Of a stretch of 64,000 nt of DNA, positions 29,401 to 39,639 are shown piece after piece. Numbering within the stretch: position 1 is the stretch's first letter; every line of letters begins with the position of its first letter. The position numbers were made by a program, and so were the translations under genes. Origin of the DNA: Xanthostigma xanthostigma (Eukaryota; Arthropoda; Insecta; Raphidioptera; Raphidiidae); contig OY754472.1 in assembly GCA_963575645.1 (NCBI GenBank), positions 29,265,401 through 29,329,400 of the forward strand. Direction: 5' to 3'. A model generated the notes under the pieces. That model was not told the DNA's origin. It did no database searches and was given only the letters and a program-made list of their open reading frames with translations.

Positions 29401-32400
29401 AAAATATATTGTATTATATAACTATTGCGAGATTATTCTCCAACTAATTACCATATTAGCCTGAATATAACGCGATATTTTCGACCATTTATTCAAATTC
29501 GAGGTTTAAGTAATTGAATGTAATATAAACAAGGACATTCTCCTACAGAGTTTGGGACTGAAAGCGTGAATGAAAATACTGGCGATACCGAAGTGACATC
29601 AATGAATTCTCATTCTGAAAGCAGTTCAGGTTCTGAATAAACATTTACGATTTTTGTTGTTCCTTACGTAATATTAATTTTGTTTTACATTACTTAATTA
29701 TATTGACTTTTAGCCCTAGTTTATATGAAAGGCGTTCAACGCGCGTTGGGCCAACGCGCGTTGAACGCTCTTCATGTGTGCTAGGCCTTAATTAATTACC
29801 TAAATAAATGCTTATCTGATTGAATTTTACTTTTTTACTTTGAATTCTTTTTATTTTATTTTTTACTAAATAACTTTCTGAAAATTTCGGAGTCGCGTTA
29901 AATTCAGGGTCGCGTTATATTCGGGCTAATACAGTATATATCAAATAAATGATAAATACTTTTTAGACGTAAAACCATGTGCGGTACTTTGGATTATTTG
30001 CCGCCGGAAATGGTGGAGGGCGCGTCATACGGATCGACTGTGGATAACTGGTGTCTGGGCGTTCTTTGCTATGAATTCTTGGTCGGCAGTCCTCCCTTTG
30101 AATCGAGCACCAGTGAAGAAACGTATAAACGTATTGTCAGTTTGGACATTCGTTACCCTAGTTTTGTTCCGAAAGGAGGGATAGATCTTATTTCAAAGGT
30201 AAGTTACTTATAGACAGTTTTTGTTACCATATACAAGATAATCCGACCAAATTTTACAAATTAAAATATAAATATGCTTTAATAGTTCAGTTAACGAAGA
30301 CCCGAAATTGGCAAATAAATGCAAAAAATTGTGTAATCTGGATTAATATTTTTTATAATAGAGTTGACCCCCAGCTATAACATACCAAAAGTCCCCAGCC
30401 AGGGGTCGCTTGCTTTAGGCGGGGTGGGGGGGGATATGTCCCATATTTTAGTTTTTCCTAAATATTTCAAAAACTATGCGTCGTAGGGAAAAAAAACCTT
30501 AAAACGTAATGAAGCTTATTACATTTCTTACAAAATGATATATTAATTGTATATTTATGACAAATACAAAAGGAAATGCAAGGGATATAAATGTGATTCA
30601 AACTGAAAACAAAGTATTATTGCCTTAGAAAATTAATGTTTATTATTCCGTTGAGCTATAATAATTATACTCGTAGATGAAGATTCATCCTTACATTCAA
30701 TCGAATATACCATTAGTTATCTTTTGGTTCATGTTGAAAATTGAAATTAGGGATGTTACGGAGGTGGTTTTATCGGAACCGAAGTCGGAGTCGGAGTTTT
30801 TAAATTTGGTTTTTCGGAGTCGGAACCGGAGTCGGAGATGGTGGCAGAAGAAAGATGTGTTAAGGGCAGGCAATAAAATAATATAGTACAACACTACAAA
30901 CATTAAGCAGTCAGCCTCTTTAATTTCAATTAAAAAATAGTAAATATAGGTGTCACAAATAAAAATAATCACATTTTTATAACAGTTAGCAAATTAAATC
31001 AAATTAATTGACTCCAGAAGTAGCAAATTATATTTAATAAACAATAGCTTTGCAACTTTTTTTTGACATTTTCACCTCCCGTATCTCCCTTATTAATAAA
31101 TCTAAAAAAAAAAATATACGGCATTTTGTAGAAAATTTAATCAGCTTTATTTTTTATAAAAGGTTCTCTTTTCTAAAACGCATGGTTTTTTAGAGAATCA
31201 CGAAGAACCAAAAAATGGGACCTATTTGCTCCCCTCCCGCCCAAAGCAAGTGCCCCCCCGCTGGGGACTTTTAATATGTTATACCTGGGTATCACCCCTA
31301 TCATTTGAAATAATAACCCAGACTACACAATTTATTGTTTTTATTTTTCCTTCGTTGACTGGATTATAAATAGATTGCGCCTGTTGATAAGTATATTTTG
31401 GTTAATTTTTACATATAAAACCATAATATTAGGTAACTATGCAAGTGGAATTCATAATATTTATTACTAGCCGTTACCCGCGTGACCGTACGCAATAACG
31501 CAAATTTTATTTTATTTGTTGTAATACATCAAATATCAATGTTTTTGAAGTTGGAATGATCCTGTCGCCAAATTGACTCGATTTTTTTAAGATGCTTTAT
31601 ACTGACTAATACTCTAAAGCAGTGATGGCGAACCCATGACCCGCGGGTTAGACACTGGCTCACGCAGGCTTTTTAAATGACCCACGTGTTTATTTCTATA
31701 AACTCATTTTTTATATCATAAAAGAGAACAGGCAATAATACTAAAAAAAAAAGACGAATAAGTGCGAGTAGAACTCGCGCCCTGAGTGTTCTGTACTGTT
31801 ATTCATACTTGCTGTTTACACTGCATTACTAAGAGCTGTTACTGTTTTTCTGTAAGCTTTCTTAATTTAAAAGGTATATTAAAGAATTCGATTTTTGCAA
31901 TTTTTTCAAGGCATACCCCTTTAAAAAAATGCGATTTCTGACGAAAACCGAAATCTTTCGGAACTGTTGTAAAATCCTCATGCTTATAGAAAATAATTCC
32001 AGCCAATTGGGCGACGGGATCATTCCAACAATATTGACGCGGGTAATGGCTAGTATTCAATATGACATTTGCTATTCGTTGCCATAATATGTTCCACGTC
32101 ATATAAAAATTAATCAAAGCATGCTTAACTAGTTTATTTCTGACAGATCTACAAAACAAAAGAACAGATGATTATTTTTTATTTTCAAAATATTTCCGAA
32201 ACTATAAAGTTTAAAAAGAAAATATTTTAACAAAACTGTCTTGAAAAAATAAATAGAATAATAAGCCATTATGAAAAGTACACCACTATTATACAACACC
32301 GTTATAGCATATATCTCTTCTGCGCATGCGCCGATTTTCCCCAAAAACAAAAGGGCTCTTCATATTTGCATACCAAACATCCTTTCAAAATCTGGTTTCA

Positions 32401-33065
32401 ATCCGTTCATCCGTGTGACCTGTATCGTGCTCACAGACTTACAGACGCACAGAGTTTTTCCAAAAATGTGTTTTTTTGAATTCGGGGGACCTCAAAACGA
32501 AAAGATATTGCAAAATTTTTGAAAAGTGATTTTTGACCTAAACTAGTACCATTCCCTACTTGTTGTAGCATGGTTGTAAAACGTCGTGTGTCGTCCAAAA
32601 AAAGTTTCGTACTAGAAAAAAATACTATTTATCCACCCCCCCTCTCCCTTTCCAAGTAACGCCACTGACTTAGTGGTCACCGAGCTAGTACTAAAAAAAA
32701 TAATTAACAAAATTTTACTCACTTCTCAATAAGGGTCGCCATCACTGCTCTAAAATGTGATAATATTTGTATTAAGTTACTTTTAGAGAGGTCCGACAAA
32801 AAAAAGTTGCGTCTACTTTTGAGAAGTATCTTCATTTTCAAATATGATATGAAAAAAGTAGCTAGGATACAAAATATCTTAATATATTCCACAATTCGTC
32901 ATCGGAAGCACCCCTAGATAATAAATTTGTCAATGTGTATTAATTTTTTTTTTATAATTGATTTTATTTGTGCAGTTGCTTGTTAAAGCTGAAAGACGAT
33001 TGCCATTACCAGGAGTAATGATGCATCCTTGGATTTGTGAAAACTTGCGTGCAGTGCAGGAATGA
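23447..33065 (+). CDS. aurB/ial: Aurora B-type mitotic serine/threonine kinase, complete
   Basis: Four coding exons: 23447-23580, 27399-27884, 29967-30198 and 32976-33065. GT-AG borders and phases (2,2,0) agree, giving 313 residues (Drosophila IAL is about 330). The short N-terminus (1-45) is charged and lacks the long tail of Aurora A. Kinase features: glycine loop GKGKFGRV (60-67), catalytic Lys82 in [12 protein letters not shown] (176-183), and the Aurora signature [10 protein letters not shown] (196-205). These are followed by [16 protein letters not shown] with activation-loop Thr210, then GVMMHPWI near the end. Aurora B is the catalytic subunit of the chromosomal passenger complex and phosphorylates histone H3 and kinetochore targets (family knowledge). 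The Aurora family is certain; the B subtype rests on the short N-terminus. Introns of 3.8, 2.1 and 2.8 kb are enlarged by several transposons. An AATAAA lies at 33114-33119, about 50 bases after the stop. Confidence 0.95.
23790..24416. mobile_element. PIF/Harbinger-like element in Aurora kinase intron 1
   Basis: Ends GGCTACGTTCAGACGGC and GCCATCTGAACGTAGCC are flanked by TTA on both sides (23787-23789, 24417-24419). The interior has inverted TATTCGATAAAATC and TTTTCACG stretches. 627 bp. Short open frames on both strands show no transposase motifs. Confidence 0.78.
25740..25880. repeat. fold-back family B, single arm inside 25442-26823
   Basis: Contains GAAGATCCAAATCCGGATCG, AACGTCATC and AATGGTCGATAATTTTATTT, the order seen in the right arms of the complete palindromes. 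Confidence 0.7.
26495..26700 (+). repeat. dispersed repeat E, copy 1
   Basis: Runs from GACGCGGGTAATGG through TGCTATTCGTTGCCAT, AATCAAAGCATGC and TTTATTTCTGACAGAT to AAATATTTCCGAAGCTATAA. The same order recurs at 32030-32210 in the same orientation. Class unknown. Confidence 0.75.
27150..27350 (+). repeat. non-LTR retrotransposon-like 3' fragment
   Basis: The order CCAAATTTTGTCAAAATTTG, TTCAGCGGTTTAGGCGTAAA, then ACTTTCGCATTTGTAATATT is the usual terminal sequence of insect non-LTR elements, as I recognise it. It sits directly before the acceptor of Aurora kinase exon 2. The family is not identified. Confidence 0.55.
27939..28466. mobile_element. Tc1/mariner-like MITE with very long arms, Aurora kinase intron 2
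   Basis: Ends CACTGACCGGCAAAAAAAAC and complement, with TA at 27937-27938 and 28467-28468. The arms stay complementary nearly to the centre, including GACCAGTTTCAAATTG, CTGTACGTACTCTG and CTTTGAAGCTTGCTGTGGGG. 528 bp, no transposase. Confidence 0.85.
28471..28792. repeat. palindrome with a tRNA-like sequence in each arm
   Basis: Arms from TAATAACTTTAAAGAATAGC to the complement near 28792. Each arm holds a tRNA-like region. On the right arm read plus, and on the left arm read minus, a box-B-like GGGGTTC sequence precedes TATCCCGAT, and the start GTCACTGTGG can pair with the GGTGAC end to form an acceptor-like stem. Anticodon-like pairing TTCAC/GTGGA with a 7-base loop is possible. The T33 equivalent is not T, so it is probably a tRNA-derived repeat rather than a working tRNA gene. 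Confidence 0.7.
28956..29327. mobile_element. hAT-like MITE with TAGGGTTACCATAT ends
   Basis: Ends TAGGGTTACCATAT and ATATGGTAACCCTA with the exact 8-bp duplication CCCACGAA at 28948-28955 and 29328-29335. Inside, GACAGGCG/GACAGGCATTT is repeated several times near both ends. 372 bp. Confidence 0.9.
29451..29934. mobile_element. pogo-like element with transposase remnant
   Basis: Ends CCATATTAGCCTGAATATAA and TTATATTCGGGCTAATACAG, which match after two changes near the tip, with TA on both sides (29449-29450, 29935-29936). The interior keeps an open tail ending at 29640 and a small GC-rich hairpin (AACGCGCGTTGGGCC) near 29745. Confidence 0.75.
29549..29640 (+). pseudogene. C-terminal remnant of a transposase-like ORF
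   Basis: An open stretch ending in HSESSSGSE and a stop at 29638-29640, rich in Glu, Ser and Thr. Pogo-family transposases often finish in an acidic Ser-rich tail, and the location inside a TA-flanked element agrees. No catalytic part is present. Confidence 0.45.
30369..31289. mobile_element. TIR element with C-rich ends, Aurora kinase intron 3
   Basis: Ends CCCAGCTATAACATA and TATGTTATACCTGGG, continuing as AAAGTCCCCAGC / GCTGGGGACTTTT and TTGCTTTAGGCGGG / CCCGCCCAAAGCAA. A run of Gs at 30420-30435 mirrors Cs at 31250-31260. A GTCGGAGTC-type repeat at 30748-30840 sits inside. No clear TSD. Confidence 0.7.
31620..32747. mobile_element. hAT-like element, Aurora kinase intron 3
   Basis: Ends CAGTGATGGCGAACCC and GGGTCGCCATCACTG; flanking octamers CTCTAAAG (31612-31619) and CTCTAAAA (32748-32755) agree at 7 of 8. 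Ends starting CAGTG with 8-bp TSDs suit hAT. 1128 bp, including dispersed repeat E copy 2; no intact transposase. Confidence 0.8.
32030..32210 (+). repeat. dispersed repeat E, copy 2
   Basis: Same order of landmarks as 26495-26700, with a deletion between GTTGCCAT and TATGTTCCAC. It lies inside the hAT-like element at 31620-32747. Confidence 0.75.
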
Positions 33066-33113
33066 AGAGGATTTGAAATTGTGTGAAACCGTCGATTTTT
33101 TAAAATAATTTAT

Positions 33114-33119
33114 AATAAA
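33114..33119 (+). terminator. polyadenylation hexamer of the Aurora kinase gene
   Basis: AATAAA about 50 bases after the stop codon at 33063-33065. Confidence 0.6.
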
Positions 33120-33467
33120 AACAAGACTCTTTTTTATTCATTTAATGTTGAAGTATTTTTATATTTAATTGTCTAGGCTCGAATTTATTATTAATTTTGT
33201 TAATGTACAGTGAATCTTCAACTCAATGAGCTCTTGAAGAATGTTAGTCGAATTCTACTTCCAATATTGAGCGCATTCTCTTTGATTGTCCACTATCTAT
33301 AAAGACAAGTTTTAGTATTTTCATTTTGCGTTACCAAGGTTTCGCTTATATTTACATTTCTTATATGTCGCAAAATTTTGTAAATATTGACAAAGATATC
33401 GAATAATAATTATTATAATCATTGTCAAACTTATTGATATTAAAATAAATTGTGAAATTAAAACAGA

Positions 33468-34556
33468 ATGTTTTTTTTATCAGCAAGATTTTTGATCATG
33501 AGAAGTGTTGGAAACAGGGTTCACTTTTTTCGTGGCAATTCCAGAAAAAGTTGTAACACGGTAACATTGATACCTGGGTCTGGAATTGGTCCGGAGTTAA
33601 TGAATAACTTGATAGATATATTTACGTTCGTCAAAGCGCCGATTAATTTTGAAGTTATTAAACTATGTCCCGAAGATTCTGAAGACGATTTGAATAAAGC
33701 ACTTGCATCGATTAGAAAAAATTGTGCCGCCGTGAAAGGTAACTTTACAAGATTAGAGGATGCACCGAATGCAATAAACTTCAATGTTCAAATACGTAAG
33801 GAACTGGATTTGTTTACAAATATTGTTCATTGTTTTTCCTACAAGAACGTACGGTCCCGTTACAAGAATTTAGATGTCGTCGTTGTCAGAGAAAATACAG
33901 AAGGTGAATATAAATTGTTAGAGCATTCAGCCGTGCCGGGAGTAGTTGAATGTTTGAAAATAGCTACTGAAAAAAATTCGAGTCGTATCATAAGATACGC
34001 TTTTATGTATGCGAAAAAATATAATAGAAAAAAAATTACGACTGTCCATAAAGCTAACATCATGAAACTTTCCGATGGATTGTTTTTGAAGACAGCAAAG
34101 AAAATAGCTAAAGAATATCCTGAAATAAAACATAACGATTTAATAGTCGACAATTGTTGTATGCAATTAGTTTCAGATCCATATCAGTTTGACGTTATTG
34201 TCACTGGAAATCTTTATGGAAATATTATTTCAAATGTCTTAGCTGGCTTGTGTGGTGGTCCGGGACTTTTTTCAGGTCAGAATTATAGTGACACATACGG
34301 TGTATTTGAAGACGGATGTCGAAGTATCGGACTTGATATTGTTGGAAAAAACATAGCGAATCCGACTGCAATACTAAATTGCGGTATTGATCTACTTAGA
34401 TATTGGGATCACGATGAATGTGCTGACGTTATTGAAAAAGCTCTAAGAAAGTCATTAGAAGAAGACGGTTTTCATACTCCAGACATTGGGGGTACTTGTA
34501 CGACGAGTCAAGTAATTGACAATATTAAAGCAAACATTGCACAACTTCAGAAATAA
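33468..34556 (+). CDS. IDH3 gamma-like subunit, intronless, intact
   Basis: One uninterrupted frame of 362 residues. Residues 1-30 are Arg-rich and non-acidic, like a mitochondrial presequence; a second Met at 11 could also serve. Then TVTLIPGSGIGPEL (31-44), VVVRENTEGEY (138-148), TVHKANIMKLSDGLFL (192-207), VDNCCMQLVSDP, NLYGNIISN (248-256), NIANPTA and HTPDIGG (336-342) follow the NAD-dependent isocitrate dehydrogenase order, closest to the regulatory gamma subunit. Asn replaces the metal-binding Asp pair of the catalytic alpha subunit (NLYGD.LSD), as in gamma. Oddities are Ser39 in place of the nearly invariant Asp of GDGIGPE, and EDGCRSIG where gamma has ETATRNTG. Single-exon structure in an intron-rich region suggests a retrocopy, possibly with tissue-restricted use; that part is inference. 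An AATAAA overlaps the stop codon (34552-34557). Confidence 0.9.
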   Translation: MFFLSARFLIMRSVGNRVHFFRGNSRKSCNTVTLIPGSGIGPELMNNLIDIFTFVKAPINFEVIKLCPEDSEDDLNKALASIRKNCAAVKGNFTRLEDAPNAINFNVQIRKELDLFTNIVHCFSYKNVRSRYKNLDVVVVRENTEGEYKLLEHSAVPGVVECLKIATEKNSSRIIRYAFMYAKKYNRKKITTVHKANIMKLSDGLFLKTAKKIAKEYPEIKHNDLIVDNCCMQLVSDPYQFDVIVTGNLYGNIISNVLAGLCGGPGLFSGQNYSDTYGVFEDGCRSIGLDIVGKNIANPTAILNCGIDLLRYWDHDECADVIEKALRKSLEEDGFHTPDIGGTCTTSQVIDNIKANIAQLQK

Positions 34557-35400
34557 ACGCAATGATTAATATAACTGGACCCTATTGTTGTTCCGAATAT
34601 TTGTTTGAGCAGATATTTGTAACCATATCCGTCAAATTTAATTTGAATACAGTACGGATTATGAACAGTAATAATAATTATATAATTGGTTGAAAATGTA
34701 CTTAATTCAATATTAAAACACTGTTTAATTAAAACAAAATGGATGCATATACTTATGTATGATATCAACTCATTTGACGTGATTGAAAACTTAATTTTTT
34801 ATTTGCTTGCGAATAAGTGATTGATACAAAATAATAAAAGGAATGGAACGAGATTAACATAAATACAACTATAAGAGGCTACGCGCATGCGCACATCGTC
34901 TCTACCTCTACTCTGGAGGTAACTATTTTCTGCAAGCAACTTCATCCTGTTAATTTTTATGTTACAGTGTGCGCGCGTATCGTAAAAATGCACTCATCAA
35001 AAGAAGTATAATAATAATATAAGCAAATTTATTTACAAAGCCAATTTCTAATAAAATAACTTCAAAAATAGTTTTATTAAAATATTGGGGTCGGTTATGA
35101 ATGTATCTTATAAGATTGCAGAAATTAATACCGAAATCACGAAAAAAGCTAATAACTAGTTGAAAATTTTAGATGTCAGGGTCAATAACGAGAATAAAAA
35201 TCAATTTTTATATCAAATAACTCTTGACTTATGATCTTATACAAACATTTTTCCGTTTTTGGATTCACGCCTATTTACAATCGGTTATTACTACGTTGCA
35301 GTCACTGGGGCACAACGTGCTATTCGATCAGCATTTCCTAAACTGAAGTCCATAAGTATATCCGAAGATATGGTGTAAGTAGGTAAAGCCACCGAGTTGG
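34557..35400. other. intergenic stretch after the IDH3 gamma-like gene
   Basis: AT-rich. No poly(A) tract right after the ORF and no exon-like frames. Nothing else supported. Confidence 0.45.
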
Positions 35401-35402
35401 AA

Positions 35403-36128
35403 ATATGGAGTGCTAATGTACTATTGCGCATATAAATCGACAGGAACAAAGAAAGACTATAAATACAATATATGTATGTCTCCTTCTCGCGTTTTATGTG
35501 CGTTGAGGAACAGAAATGGGACTGTAGGCACTAGTCTGGGCACTAGGCAATCACGAGGTCTAAGTGCTGTCATTTATGGTTACAAATTTTTTAAATTTAT
35601 GTTCATTAAAAAAAATCAAGTTGGTTCCATAGTTACGATTTTATCAGATATTAAACAAAGACGGAATGATTACCGCACATATATAATAATTTACTATATG
35701 AATCATTCTCTATCTACTCAATGTGCGGTGAGTGAAGGCAACAAAGCGTATCGAAAATATATCTGCATCTCTTTCTTCGATGTAATTCCCTGATTTCTCC
35801 GATGATAGGATTGGTTGATGTACTTGCCATTCAATCTGAATAAAGTATCTCTGTTTCAAAAACCTTGTTTTTTTCTATGACGTTAACATGGGCGTACCCA
35901 GCTTTTGGCCCAGGAGGGGGCAAATTAGAAATTTCTTAAACTGGATCCCCCGTGCTTGTTTTGCCCTCCTGTATACGCCAGTGCTTACGGCTTAAAAAAA
36001 AAGACAGAAGTATATGTTTGCACCCTAATGTTTCGATTGCGATTTTATTCCTATACTCAGTATAGAATAAAAGTATATGGGTTACCGCCACTATCGCTAT
36101 CTCTTTTTCTCAGCCAGCACTCCATATC
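35403..36128. mobile_element. probable composite element holding a fold-back family A arm
   Basis: ATATGGAGTGCT at 35403 and AGCACTCCATAT ending near 36128 are inverted. Inside lies a single arm of fold-back family A (35697-36075): TCAATGTGCGGTGAGTGAA, then GATTTCTCCGATGATAGGAT, CAGCTTTTGGCCCAGGA and CGCCAGTGCTTACGGC. The opposite arm is missing. Confidence 0.55.
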
Positions 36129-36179
36129 TACAGCTCACTGTTATACAGTTTGGTGAACGCCGTCCGGTAAATAGTGATA

Positions 36180-38200
36180 TTATGTTTTTATAATATTACA
36201 GAAATGAAAGCAAAATCTACAACTGATGATGGATATTACGTTAGATAAATCAAATTCACTCTACCTCTCGTAAAGGAGATTAACTTTAAAAAAATATTCT
36301 TGATTTATTAGGAGGTTGTCACAATTTTGTTACCTAATCTTAAAAGTTTAAGAAGCGCTGGCCTAAATGATCAGCTTATCATCTCGTAATAAAATATTTA
36401 AAGAACTTGTGACGTCGATTGCACTGGATAAAATATTTGTAGGTCATTCTACTGTCTGTTCTTTGATTCTACTACAGACATGAGTATGATAACAAGAATC
36501 CAACTGTTGAACTTTGATCAAATAACTACGTCATTAGTAATAATCTATCACATGTTAATTGCAAAACAGCGTGTATAGAATTTCATCATTATCACTTTTG
36601 GTGGGGGAATTGTTAGAATTGTTTCCACAATAGCTGTTACCTTGTTCTGGAAAAAACCAGCAAATAAATGATATATCCTTGTTGCTATGTTATGTAGATC
36701 AATGTAAATGGAATTTTAATTTTCCTTGTTGAATTTTCCATAACCATAATCAGTTTTTACACAGGCTAGATAAGTGTTTGAACTCATAATGTGTGTATTT
36801 TGTAAAATAACTTCAATGTTTCGGCTGATGATGGAAAAACTTGTCTCTGTGGAAAAACATGCTTTTTATCCTTTTATACGTTTTAGAATCAGATTTGCCA
36901 CCAGGCACTTTGGTGATTTACCATAGTCCATAAACCTGTGTAATTTTTATGGCAATAATGAATACCGAAAAAATGTATTGAAGTTATTTTTTAGCAGCTC
37001 TGCAAAGCGTTTTTCGTGTTGTCCGCGGCCTAATAAAATTTATGTGAAAGCGGCATAAATTACATAAATAATGAAGCACATTACGCATGGCTTCAGCCTT
37101 CAGGAAGGTCCTAGTTGACATTTTTAAGTGTTCTTTTTGCTTGCGAAGCGCATTTTTTGACGTTTGTTTTCATAAAGGCGTTTCGTTTTAGTTAAGTAAT
37201 ACAAAAAAAATATTTTCAAATACCCTTTTTTCGATACTTAAAAACAAAATGTCTTACTTTAAAATATATGTAATTAATTGCAGAACTACCTTTTTATATT
37301 ATATTCATAAGAGATTTGAAACCGAATTTATTAGATAATTACTGTTATTGCTTAAGGCACCAAAATAAGAAACGCTCTATTTAATTCAAATAACGGATTT
37401 TTTTTCTTATTGATCAGTTAATTAGTTTTATCTGATAAATGATTTTTGTTTGTCAAATACTTCATTTCCTAATGGATTTTTCTCGAAATAAAATTATTTA
37501 CTTTAAAAGATTAATAAAATTACAAGTAAATTAACAATAAAATACTGGAATAAAAATTGCTTGAACTAGTTTTTTTTTATTCCTGTCAATTTGAAAAAAA
37601 AAATGTCTATAACTTGTAATATTATGTCAAATAGTCAGGATTCAGTATAAAAAAAACATCATTGATCTATTTAACATATTTTATTTTAACATGTAGGTTG
37701 TATGCGATTTTTTGAGACAAAAAAATAATAATATACTGTACACAGTACAAGAAAATAATAATATACAATCCAGTATGTTAAAACTTATTCTAAAATTGAA
37801 GAGTTACGTTCCGGGACAATTATAATATACACATTTTTTTAAATTCTGAACACTGTGTTTTACTTATTGTAAATGCACAATGGGAAGTGCAGGTAACCGA
37901 TATTTGAGTATCATTCTCGTTAAAATTACTACGATCCCTTTAACTGTTTTGATTTTCTTCTCGTAACCGATATATATCTTATATAAATAATGCGACATTG
38001 AGATTAATTTTTGTCATGAAATACGGGTCACATCGATGAAGACAATACAATACAAATTCGTCGTATTCGAATGACTCGTTTTATGATTTAAATACAATGA
38101 AATTTACTAAAAATCTGTTTTACCTAAATGATTTAAGACAATAAATAAATTATTAACAATACTTTTAGGACGACCAAAACAGTTAAATCATTTGAACTAA
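36180..38200. other. gene-free stretch downstream of cytochrome c
   Basis: AT-rich sequence with no motif-bearing frame and no clear element ends on either strand. Its right end must include the cytochrome c 3' UTR. Confidence 0.45.
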
Positions 38201-38211
38201 TATGACATTTT

Positions 38212-38610
38212 TTACTTTGTCGCTGATTTAAGATATGCAATAAGGTCAGCTCGGTCATTTGGTTTCTTCAAGCCAGCGAAGACCATTTTTGTACCGGGGA
38301 TGTATTTCTTTGGATTTTCCAAATACTCGAATAGAGTGTCTTCTCCCCACGTAATACCTAAAGAACAGCGAATATTATTTTTTTGCAATATGGTTGTAAA
38401 AATTTAATTTTTAAAAATCGTATTCTCACCTTTGGCTTTATTGGCATCAGTGTATACAAATCCAGCGGCTTGACCAGTTTTTCGGCCGAAAAGGCCACTA
38501 AGATTGGGTCCAACTTTATGTTTGCCACCGGATTCAACGGTGTGGCATTGTGCGCATCTCTGAACGAAAAGCTTTTTGCCTTTTTCTACATCACCAGCTG
38601 GGATACCCAT
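38212..38610 (-). CDS. Cyt-c: cytochrome c, complete
   Basis: Two coding exons on the minus strand, 38610-38430 and 38357-38212, split in the codon for Gly61 (G|GT) by a 72-bp intron. The product is 108 residues, the usual insect length. The haem site is CAQCH (Cys19, Cys22, His23) and the axial Met is Met85 in [59 protein letters not shown] is continuous family sequence, given here in short pieces: [33 protein letters not shown]. It carries electrons from complex III to complex IV in the mitochondrial intermembrane space. SGLFGRK and AGFVYTD are small departures from commoner insect versions. The start is fixed by [11 protein letters not shown]. There is no sign of a processed copy, since the intron is present. 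Confidence 0.98.
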
Positions 38611-39620
38611 TTTTTTTCTTGAAAATTATTTACACAACTGAAATGAATAAATAAAAACATTAATTATCTTTTCAAATAAATTATTAGGTATTTGAAGAGT
38701 TCTATTCAGACGTTAATCAAAGATTCGAATTAATTTTCTTTATTTCGTTATAAGTTAAAATTGACATGGCTAATTATGTCAGAGGATGTAGAGGCCAATA
38801 AACCATAATATATTAAAAAAAAGTTAAAATTACTAAAAAAAAAATAACGATATTAAATAGCTTTTAAAATTAATTATGCAACAGTTAAATTTTTGCATGA
38901 TCTGTAAAATTTTCCTCAAGGGTAATAAAGGTCACAGTGCAAATTTTTCAATCCTTGAATTTTTTTCTAGAAATTTATTATTTTTTCCCGCTATAAAAAC
39001 AGCACTTAGTTACACTAGAATTTAAATTTTAATTGATTTCCATCCAAAAAAATCGGACTACAAACGTTGCTTACTTATTAGTTATAATTATATATCACAT
39101 AAAATTTAAAAAATCGATGGTTTAAAGATATTAATTAAAGGTAAATGAAAAATAATAGCTGGAATTTGTCTTTAAAATGTACTTATCTAGGATTTTTTAG
39201 GTCAATGTGCAATATAAAATTGGCTCATGGCCAAATCAATCGCGCGTAGTTGGTTACATAACAAAACACAATAATTGAACAATAATACCAAAAGGGGTTG
39301 TAAAAAATAGACGATTTTCTGCAAAATTTAAATCACGTGGCTTCACTAAATGCTTACATAAGTCATATAAAATTTCATCACCTTACGTCATGGGAAGTTA
39401 ACTGGACCTATTTACCTTATTCAAAATGAAAAAAATCCCGAAACAAAATTCAACAAACTTCATAAATATTTAACAATGTAAATGAAACAATGAAATGCAA
39501 TTTTCAAAAGTACTTACGTTAAATTTGGCCGGCAAATGCCTTCTTTTAGTGAACGATGGTGCACTTTGACTAGGCGACGTCAAACCTCTCGGAAATTGAT
39601 CGTGTGAGCTCAGAGCTCTG
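38611..39620 (-). promoter_or_regulatory. 5' UTR exon(s) and probable promoter of cytochrome c
   Basis: On the minus strand a CAG acceptor at 38640-38638 is followed by 27 bases leading to the ATG. Upstream, AAC|GTAAGTAC at 39518 is a good donor, so a non-coding first exon probably ends there and an 880-bp intron lies in the 5' UTR. A TATATAG-like motif near 39630 precedes a CAGAGCTCTGAGCTCAC stretch near 39610, and a GACGTC motif lies near 39578. Splice sites are seen; promoter use is inferred. Confidence 0.5.
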
Positions 39621-39639
39621 ACCGATAACTATATATGTA

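Noticed and set aside
33521-34153. Minus-strand open frames opposite the IDH3 gamma-like gene
   Set aside because: Antisense shadows of a clearly coding plus-strand frame.
38383-38622. Plus-strand frame over cytochrome c exon 1
   Set aside because: Antisense shadow of cytochrome c.
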